From the NCBI GenBank assembly GCA_017618935.1, contig JAFZTG010000101.1:1-10210 (forward strand): DNA of 10,210 nucleotides, written 5' to 3'. The notes below the pieces were generated by a model. It saw only the letters and a program-made list of their open reading frames with translations. It did no database searches and was not told the DNA's origin. Numbering within the stretch: position 1 is the first letter of the stretch; each line of letters opens with the position of its first letter. This document shows positions 4,575-10,210 of the stretch, one piece after another. The position numbers were made by a program, and so were the translations under genes. The DNA is from Bacteroidales bacterium. Lineage in GTDB: Bacteria > Bacteroidota > Bacteroidia > Bacteroidales > UBA1715.

Positions 4575-7500
4575 ATGAAAAAAGCCCTCAAAATCATAGG
4601 AATAACACTCGGCTCAGTTGTGGGAGTATCGCTCATCGCCGTGTGTATTGTGGTTTGGTTTGTGTTCACACCGGCAAAACTCACGCCTATCGTGAAAAGT
4701 TATATTCCTGCCTTTGTCTCATGTCAGACGGAACTCGACACAGTTGACCTCACGTTTTTCAGCACGTTCCCGCATTTCGGACTCCGATTGCACAACGTGG
4801 CCCTTATCAATCCTATGGACGGAGCCCCATCCGACACCGTGGCATATATCGGCGATTTGGTGGCTACGGTCGATGTGAATGAATATCTCTCGAATGCCAA
4901 TGTGGTGATAAACGGTGTGTATATCGACAATACGATTGCTAACATCTACGTGAACGCCGACAGCGTTGCAAACTACGATGTTTTCATTTCCGACACGACT
5001 GCCGAGGACACTACATCGTCGTCAATGTTTAATCAGTTGGCTATCAAGGATGTAAAACTGACAAACGTTTCGGCACAATATATTGACGTGCCCTCGAAAA
5101 TGAACGCGTCAATTTCGAATATAAACCTTAATGCCGACGTGCTTATGGAAGGTGATTCCATTGCCACCGACATGACCGTAACGTCGGATGCGATTGACTT
5201 CGCTTTAACCGACTCCACACAACTGACGGCTTCGGTCGGAAATTTAGAGACACATTTTTCGGGTGGCTTGGGTAATTACAACAACCTGAAAGGCACGCTC
5301 AAAATGGCCTTAAACACGGTATCGGCAAAAATGGGCGAAACGCAGTATCTGGATTCTTTGAAACAGATTTCCGCCACCGTCCCGATGGAACTTACGCTTG
5401 ATTCGCTGAAAATTGGCTTGAAAGAAGCGTTGCTTGGTATAAACGAGCACCAGATTTCATTGACTGGCGATGCCGAGATTGGCGACGACATTCGTATGGA
5501 TATGTTCTTCTCGACAAACGATATTCGTCTGAATCAGTTGTTTACACTGATTCCCGATGAATTATTGAAAGAATACCTCGATGGCATCGATTTGAACGGC
5601 GTGGTGCAACTTTCGGGAAATGTGCGTGGTATTATGAACGATACGCTTATGCCTCTCATTACTGCCGATGCGAATTATTCCGAAGGTACTGTGGTTGTTG
5701 AAGGTTTAGGTCACGATTTGTACGATGTGGCTGCCAATGCTCACGTGAATATTGACTTGAACGAGGAAAAGAATTCCACCGTGAAATTAAATTCTCTTTC
5801 GGCAAAAACGGGAAAATCTTCGGTAACGGCTACGGGCGAAATTCTTGACTTGATGAACAAGATGATTTTCGACATTCGTGCCAATGCTCGCATTTGGTTA
5901 CTTGATTTGAAAAATGATATGCCGGAATACATTTTTGCCACTGGTTGGGCCGATGCAGTACTTACGGCAAAATGCGACATGGATGCTCTTACCAATGTAG
6001 ATTTGAATCGTATCAAGGCAAACGGAACCATAAACCTGACTGACTTTGATGCTGTTTACGAGGATTCTACTCTTGTGAATAGCGAGAAGATGGCGATTGA
6101 TTTTAAATTGCCTACCACATATTCGCAGAAAGAATTCAAGGAAGTGCTTGATTTGAACATAAAAAGCGGAAAGCTCTCGGTTGAAATGCTCGATTTCTTC
6201 AAGACGAAACTCTACGATGCCAACATTCGTCTTGGCTTGTCCGACGTGATGGACACCACGAAAGACGTGGCTATGGCGTGTGACCTCAATATAAAGGATA
6301 TTGACTACGTAATGGAAGCCGACACGATTTCCGCTGCGGTACGAAATACCAAGGGCACGCTCAAAATGTTCCCCAAAGGGAAAAATACCGGCTATGTGTG
6401 CGTGATGAACTGCGATAGCGTGTATGCAAAAGTCGCTGAAGATGTTACTGCCCGAACGGGTGTGATAAATATTGACGCAAAAGCTGAATATGATGAATCT
6501 ATCGAGGATGCTCTTTTGCAATGGAATCCCGATGTGAAGTTGAACTTCAATCAAGGACAAATAGCGTTGAGCGCCATTGAAGCGCCCATAAAGGTGTCGA
6601 AAATCAAGTGCGAACTCGACAAGAAACGTTTTATCCTGGACCAAAGCAAGGTGATTCTTGGCAATTCCGATTTCCAGTTGAAAGGTGTTATTAAAAATAT
6701 TGCCGACTACATAAATGGTGAAGACATTCTTAAAGGCGAGTTGGAATTTACTTCGGATTACACCGATGTGATGGAGTTGATGGATATGGTAAGTGGCATG
6801 GGCGACACTACCGAGGTGGCAACCGAGGAACCTGTGGCTACAAACACTGCCGATACAACTGCCATAGTTGAAGAAGACAATCCGTTTATGGTGCCTCTTG
6901 GCGTTGATATTGTCATGACAACGGATATTAAGAAGGCATTGGTGGGCAAGAAAATCGTTGAACACGTAGGTGGAGGTCTTACAATTCGTGATGGTGTGCT
7001 CGTGCTTGAAGAAATGGGTTTCACGTGCGACGCCGCACAAATGCAGTTGACGTCGATGTATCGTTCGGCACGAAAAAATCACCTCTTTGCAGGACTTGAC
7101 TTTCACTTGATTGACATTAGCATAGCCGACTTGATTGATATGATTCCCGACATTGACACTATCGTTCCTATGTTGAAGTCATTCTCGGGAAAAGCGGAAT
7201 TTCACTTTGCCGCCGAAACATACCTGAAGTCAAATTATGAACCGAAATTTTCAACGCTTCGTGGCGCGGCAGCCATTAAAGGCAAGGATTTGGTTGTGAT
7301 GGATAGCGAAACGTTCGACCAAATATCGAAGTTGCTTCTGTTCAACAAAAAGAAGACGAAAAACGTGATAGACAGTCTTGACGTGGAAATGACCGTCTTC
7401 CGCAACGAGGTTGACCTGTATCCGTTTGTGGTCTCAATGGACAAATACCAGGCAGTGCTTTCGGGATACCATAATCTGGATATGACTTATAACTATCATA

Positions 7501-7718
7501 TTTCATTGACAAAGAGCCCGTTGCTTTTCAAACTTGGGTTGAACATTATGGGAAATCTTGAAGATTTGAAGTTCAAATTGGCAAAATGTCAGTATAAAAA
7601 ATTGTATAAACCACAAAAACGTGGCGTAGTCGATGAACAGATTCTTGCCTTGAAGAAAACAATCAGTTCTTCATTGCAGGCAGGTGTGAAAAATCAAGAC
7701 GCGTTGATGAAAGATTGA
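4575..7718 (+). CDS. AsmA-like envelope protein, 1047 residues
   Basis: Residues about 7-31 are one N-terminal membrane anchor. The start of the periplasmic part, TPAKLTPIVKSYIP followed by DTVDLTFFSTFPHFGLRLHNVAL, is the classic AsmA family opening. The long middle is repetitive beta-rich sequence. Residues 744-768 are a Thr/Glu/Ala-rich acidic linker (starting DTTEVATEEP). Residues about 836-1010 fit the AsmA-like C-terminal domain, including FSGKAEFHF, LRGAAAIKGKDLVVMDSETFDQISKLLLF and a final GNLEDLKFKL. AsmA-type proteins belong with the repeating-beta-groove bridges thought to carry lipids between inner and outer membranes. In Bacteroidota the exact role is not settled. It follows the lipoprotein gene by 3 bases. 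A 402-codon antisense frame inside it is a product of codon bias. Confidence 0.9.
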   Translation: MKKALKIIGITLGSVVGVSLIAVCIVVWFVFTPAKLTPIVKSYIPAFVSCQTELDTVDLTFFSTFPHFGLRLHNVALINPMDGAPSDTVAYIGDLVATVDVNEYLSNANVVINGVYIDNTIANIYVNADSVANYDVFISDTTAEDTTSSSMFNQLAIKDVKLTNVSAQYIDVPSKMNASISNINLNADVLMEGDSIATDMTVTSDAIDFALTDSTQLTASVGNLETHFSGGLGNYNNLKGTLKMALNTVSAKMGETQYLDSLKQISATVPMELTLDSLKIGLKEALLGINEHQISLTGDAEIGDDIRMDMFFSTNDIRLNQLFTLIPDELLKEYLDGIDLNGVVQLSGNVRGIMNDTLMPLITADANYSEGTVVVEGLGHDLYDVAANAHVNIDLNEEKNSTVKLNSLSAKTGKSSVTATGEILDLMNKMIFDIRANARIWLLDLKNDMPEYIFATGWADAVLTAKCDMDALTNVDLNRIKANGTINLTDFDAVYEDSTLVNSEKMAIDFKLPTTYSQKEFKEVLDLNIKSGKLSVEMLDFFKTKLYDANIRLGLSDVMDTTKDVAMACDLNIKDIDYVMEADTISAAVRNTKGTLKMFPKGKNTGYVCVMNCDSVYAKVAEDVTARTGVINIDAKAEYDESIEDALLQWNPDVKLNFNQGQIALSAIEAPIKVSKIKCELDKKRFILDQSKVILGNSDFQLKGVIKNIADYINGEDILKGELEFTSDYTDVMELMDMVSGMGDTTEVATEEPVATNTADTTAIVEEDNPFMVPLGVDIVMTTDIKKALVGKKIVEHVGGGLTIRDGVLVLEEMGFTCDAAQMQLTSMYRSARKNHLFAGLDFHLIDISIADLIDMIPDIDTIVPMLKSFSGKAEFHFAAETYLKSNYEPKFSTLRGAAAIKGKDLVVMDSETFDQISKLLLFNKKKTKNVIDSLDVEMTVFRNEVDLYPFVVSMDKYQAVLSGYHNLDMTYNYHISLTKSPLLFKLGLNIMGNLEDLKFKLAKCQYKKLYKPQKRGVVDEQILALKKTISSSLQAGVKNQDALMKD

Positions 7719-7721
7719 AAT

Positions 7722-7775
7722 AATTGACAATGAGAATTGACAATTGAAAAATGTAGGGACGCAAAGTTTGCGTCC
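7722..7775. repeat. Short intergenic repeat block: AATTGACAAT pair plus GGACGCAAA hairpin
   Basis: AATTGACAAT is present twice, at 7722-7731 and 7735-7744. It is followed by a perfect inverted repeat, GGACGCAAA (7757-7765), G, TTTGCGTCC (7767-7775). Very similar AATTGACAATTGA tracts and GTAGGGACGCA...TGCGTCC hairpins recur in intergenic DNA of many Bacteroidales, so this is probably a dispersed REP-like element. No T run follows the hairpin, so it is not a standard terminator, though it could slow or protect transcripts between the AsmA-like gene and pyrF. Confidence 0.7.
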
Positions 7776-7794
7776 AGATTTATAAATTAAGAAT

Positions 7795-8619
7795 ATGAAT
7801 AAAGATCAGTTAGTATCGGAAATTACCAAGAAACAAAGTTTTTTATGCGTCGGTCTTGATACCGACATAAACAAAATACCTGAACATCTACGTTCCGTTG
7901 ACGACCCAATTTTTGCCTTCAACAAGGCGATTATTGATGCAACGGCACAATATACCGTCGCCTACAAGCCAAACATTGCATTTTATGAGTGTTATGGCAT
8001 TTCGGGATGGAAAAGTCTGGAAAAAACGGTGAATTACATAAAAAATAAATATCCCGAGATTTTCCTTATTGCCGACGCAAAGCGTGGTGATATTGGAAAT
8101 ACGTCGAAAATGTATGCCAAGGCGTTTCTTGAAAATCTCCCCTTTGATTCGGTGACAATTGCTCCATATATGGGCGAAGATTCTGTGTCTCCGTTCTTGA
8201 CATACGAAGGGAAATGGGCGATTATATTGGCTCTCACGTCGAATAAGGGTGCTTTTGATTTTCAATTCCAAGAGAGCAACGGCAAGGCGTTGTATGAGCA
8301 CGTGCTTGAAACGTCGCAAAAGTGGGGCAACGAACAAAATATCATGTATGTGGTTGGCGCCACTAAGGCCGAAATGCTCGGAAATGTGCGTGCCATTGTG
8401 CCGAATCATTTCCTTTTAGTTCCAGGTGTCGGTGCACAAGGCGGTAGTCTTGAGGCTGTGGCTCAATATGGAATGAATAAGGATTGCGGACTTTTGGTAA
8501 ATTCTTCTCGTGGTATTATTTATGCCGATACGACGGAGAAATTCGCTGAGGTTGCAGGTGAAAAAGCACACGAACTGCAAGTTCAAATGGCTGATTTGAT
8601 GAAACAATTTATGAAATAG
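7795..8619 (+). CDS. pyrF: Orotidine 5'-phosphate decarboxylase
   Basis: The protein has 274 residues, the length of the longer 'type 2' PyrF group. It removes CO2 from orotidine monophosphate to give UMP, the last step of de novo pyrimidine synthesis in the cytoplasm. Visible active-site parts are CVGLDTD (18-24, with D22), K58 in VAYKPN, the catalytic D94-x-K96-x-x-D99 set in [11 protein letters not shown], and the phosphate-binding loop PGVGAQGG (210-217) followed by NSSRGIIYA. All key residues are present, so the enzyme should be active. It starts with ATG at 7795 after an A-rich stretch. No promoter element is clear in the 76 bases upstream, so read-through from the AsmA-like gene is possible. 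The next ATG is only 3 bases beyond the stop. Confidence 0.97.
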   Translation: MNKDQLVSEITKKQSFLCVGLDTDINKIPEHLRSVDDPIFAFNKAIIDATAQYTVAYKPNIAFYECYGISGWKSLEKTVNYIKNKYPEIFLIADAKRGDIGNTSKMYAKAFLENLPFDSVTIAPYMGEDSVSPFLTYEGKWAIILALTSNKGAFDFQFQESNGKALYEHVLETSQKWGNEQNIMYVVGATKAEMLGNVRAIVPNHFLLVPGVGAQGGSLEAVAQYGMNKDCGLLVNSSRGIIYADTTEKFAEVAGEKAHELQVQMADLMKQFMK

Positions 8620-8622
8620 CAA

Positions 8623-9696
8623 ATGAGACGATTGGCATTTTTCGTTCTTATTGTTGCCTGTCTTTGTAGTTGTAAACGTGCTTCGCAGACGCAGGAAACG
8701 ACACAACATTCGTCTGATAATATCTTCAAATACGCCAAAAACATTTTTTGTCATCTAGGCAGCGATACGGTTTACGTGTATTGCACGTGGAATGACTCAA
8801 AAGATACTCTTGTATATTGTCTTCGTGACATAAAGTCGAACAGTATAGCCGTAATTTCCACAACCGACATTGCCATGCTTGCCGAATTAGGCGCAACCGA
8901 CCAGATTACTGGAATTTGCGATCCGTTTCGCACGACGAATCCCAAAGTGCAAGAACGGGTAAAACAAGGACTTGTACAAAACGTGGGAACGAGCATGGAA
9001 ACCAATATAGAGGCTCTGGTCGCTCTCAACCCCGATTTGGTAATCACGTCTGCCTACAACAGCCTTGACTTAAAGAAATATCAGCATGTTTCGTGTCCGA
9101 TAGTTTTTACCACAAGTTGGCAGGAAAATACGCCGCTTGCGCGCATAGAATGGATAAAATTTGTGGGAATGCTCATAGGTAAAACGCACGAGGCCGATAG
9201 CGTATTTGCTGAAATCGAGAAAAAATATCTAACTCTCAAATCGCGAGCTGACAGCGTTGACACGAAACCTCTCGTTTTGGCGGGTGCCGCAAGCAACGAC
9301 ATTTGGTATATGCCAGGAGGTAAAAGTTACGTGGCTCAGTTCATTGCCGATGCAGGTGGAAAATTCATTTGGGAGGACGATGAAAATACGGGCAGTGTGG
9401 TCCTGAACTTTGAACAGGTGCTTCACGCTTCGCAAAATGCCGATTGTTGGATTGGATGCGATGAAAAATCATATGCTGAACTTGATGCGATGAACAAAAA
9501 CTACAAATTGCTCGATGTCTATAAGAAAAAAGCAATTTACAATCGTTCAAAACGAAGTTTCCCGAACGGAGGCAACGATTATTGGGAATATGGCTACGTC
9601 CGTCCCGACATTGTTCTTGCCGATTATATGAAAATTATTCACCCAGAACTTTTACCCGATTACGAAACGGTGTTTTTAGAAAAACTTGCCGAATAA
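8623..9696 (+). CDS. ABC transporter substrate-binding lipoprotein, BtuF/FecB-like
   Basis: The protein has 357 residues. Residues 1-16 are a lipoprotein signal ending in L14-C15-S16 before C17. The rest is a class III periplasmic binding protein (Peripla_BP_2/TroA-like). The first lobe carries IAVISTTDIAMLAELGATDQITGICDP and MLxxNPDLVITS-type sequence (EALVALNPDLVITSA), and the second carries KPLVLAGAASNDIWYMPGGKSYVAQFIADAGG. Substrates of this family are cobalamin, haem or ferric siderophores; the sequence does not decide which. In Bacteroidota such proteins pass the ligand from a TonB-dependent receptor to the BtuCD permease. The gene follows pyrF by 3 bases and is followed 8 bases later by the permease gene, so these three look co-transcribed. 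No cobalamin riboswitch is visible upstream of it in this window. Confidence 0.9.
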   Translation: MRRLAFFVLIVACLCSCKRASQTQETTQHSSDNIFKYAKNIFCHLGSDTVYVYCTWNDSKDTLVYCLRDIKSNSIAVISTTDIAMLAELGATDQITGICDPFRTTNPKVQERVKQGLVQNVGTSMETNIEALVALNPDLVITSAYNSLDLKKYQHVSCPIVFTTSWQENTPLARIEWIKFVGMLIGKTHEADSVFAEIEKKYLTLKSRADSVDTKPLVLAGAASNDIWYMPGGKSYVAQFIADAGGKFIWEDDENTGSVVLNFEQVLHASQNADCWIGCDEKSYAELDAMNKNYKLLDVYKKKAIYNRSKRSFPNGGNDYWEYGYVRPDIVLADYMKIIHPELLPDYETVFLEKLAE

Positions 9697-9704
9697 TATT
9701 GCAC

Positions 9705-10210
9705 GTGAAAAATCTATTGTCCATAATACTCGTAATCTTAATTCCGATTTGTTTCGTCACCGACATTTTGTTCGGTAGTGTGCAGATTCCATTGCAAGGG
9801 TTTATAGATATACTCCAAGGGAATAATGATAATTCGTTGTGGTACAATATTATAGTTCGTTTGCGACTCCCTCGGGCTATCTCCGCTATTCTGGTAGGAA
9901 TCGCGTTGCCCATTTCGGGATTGCTTATGCAGACACTGTTTAAGAATCCTCTCGCCGACCCCTATATTTTAGGAGTAAGCACGGGGGCAAGTCTGGGCGT
10001 GGCTTTCTATTCTCTTATGGGTGGAATCACGTTGGGAATATTTACCTTTCTCAATGGTAGTTTGGGAACGGCAATTTCGGCGTTGATTGGCTCGTCAATC
10101 ATCATTTTGCTCATTCTTGTCATAGCACCTAAAATCAAAAACATTGCCTCATTGCTCATTATAGGAATAATGTTCGGGAGTTTGACTTCGGCCATAGTCA
10201 ATATGTTACA
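9705..10210 (+). CDS. ABC transporter permease, BtuC/FecCD family (partial, 3' end missing)
   Basis: The frame opens at GTG 9705 and runs to the end of the window, giving 168 residues. The start MKNLLSIILVILIPICFVTDILFG is a first membrane helix. RLRLPRAISAILVGIALPISGLLMQTLFKNPLADPYILGVSTGASLG (51-97) is the signature of the FecCD/BtuC permeases: RLPR, then GxxxQ, then NPLADPxxLG and SxGAxLG. At least three more hydrophobic segments follow (about 98-121, 120-141 and 147-168). It forms the membrane channel for the substrate-binding lipoprotein encoded 8 bases upstream, and an ATPase gene is expected further right. The in-frame TTG at 9699 is an alternative start, but GTG followed by AAA-AAT gives the better N-terminus. 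Confidence 0.93.
   Translation, partial: MKNLLSIILVILIPICFVTDILFGSVQIPLQGFIDILQGNNDNSLWYNIIVRLRLPRAISAILVGIALPISGLLMQTLFKNPLADPYILGVSTGASLGVAFYSLMGGITLGIFTFLNGSLGTAISALIGSSIIILLILVIAPKIKNIASLLIIGIMFGSLTSAIVNML

Noticed and set aside
5898..7106. A 402-codon open frame on the minus strand.
   Set aside because: It lies wholly inside the AsmA-like gene, has no recognisable domain, and its composition (rich in H, F, R) is typical of antisense shadows of a plus-strand gene.

Overview
The window looks like chromosomal DNA from a member of the Bacteroidota, probably order Bacteroidales. Several genes are preceded by the Bacteroidota-type -7 element TAnnTTTG, at 406-413, 1399-1406 and 3465-3472, and leaders are A-rich without clear Shine-Dalgarno sequences. 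The protein set also fits: an AsmA-like giant, small lipocalin-like lipoproteins, secreted YD-repeat proteins and a four-helix-bundle suffix protein. I cannot place it at genus level from the sequence alone.

Layout. (1) 1-303 is the C-terminal end of an asparagine-synthetase-like gene. (2) 304-1431 is a small accessory zone. It holds a 30-bp direct repeat, a cluster of four CTAG sites over a promoter, a four-helix-bundle suffix gene (435-1001), and convergent to it a small XRE-type HTH regulator (1297-1007). The second repeat copy is the 3' end of the HTH gene, so the repeats bracket the four-helix-bundle gene. (3) 1432-3280 is an AT-rich run of three plus-strand genes behind a good promoter: a small unknown protein, a secreted YD-repeat protein and a membrane zinc-ribbon protein. 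(4) 3281-3495 is intergenic, with a terminator-like hairpin and the next promoter. (5) 3496-7718 is a tight three-gene operon: an unknown helical protein, a lipocalin-like lipoprotein and a 1047-residue AsmA-like protein. (6) 7719-7794 holds a small repeat and hairpin block. (7) 7795-10210 has pyrF, a BtuF-like substrate-binding lipoprotein, and the start of a BtuC/FecCD permease that runs off the window. The permease starts at a GTG.

How the parts work together. The AsmA operon is probably concerned with the cell envelope. pyrF supplies UMP. The last two genes are the periplasmic and membrane parts of an ABC importer for cobalamin, haem or an iron siderophore. The accessory zone looks like a region of gene gain and loss: a regulator divergent from an AT-rich unknown operon, and a four-helix-bundle gene inserted or rearranged between repeat copies. 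I see no complete, clearly new multi-gene system. The most notable signal is the repeat-flanked four-helix-bundle gene with its CTAG-rich promoter.
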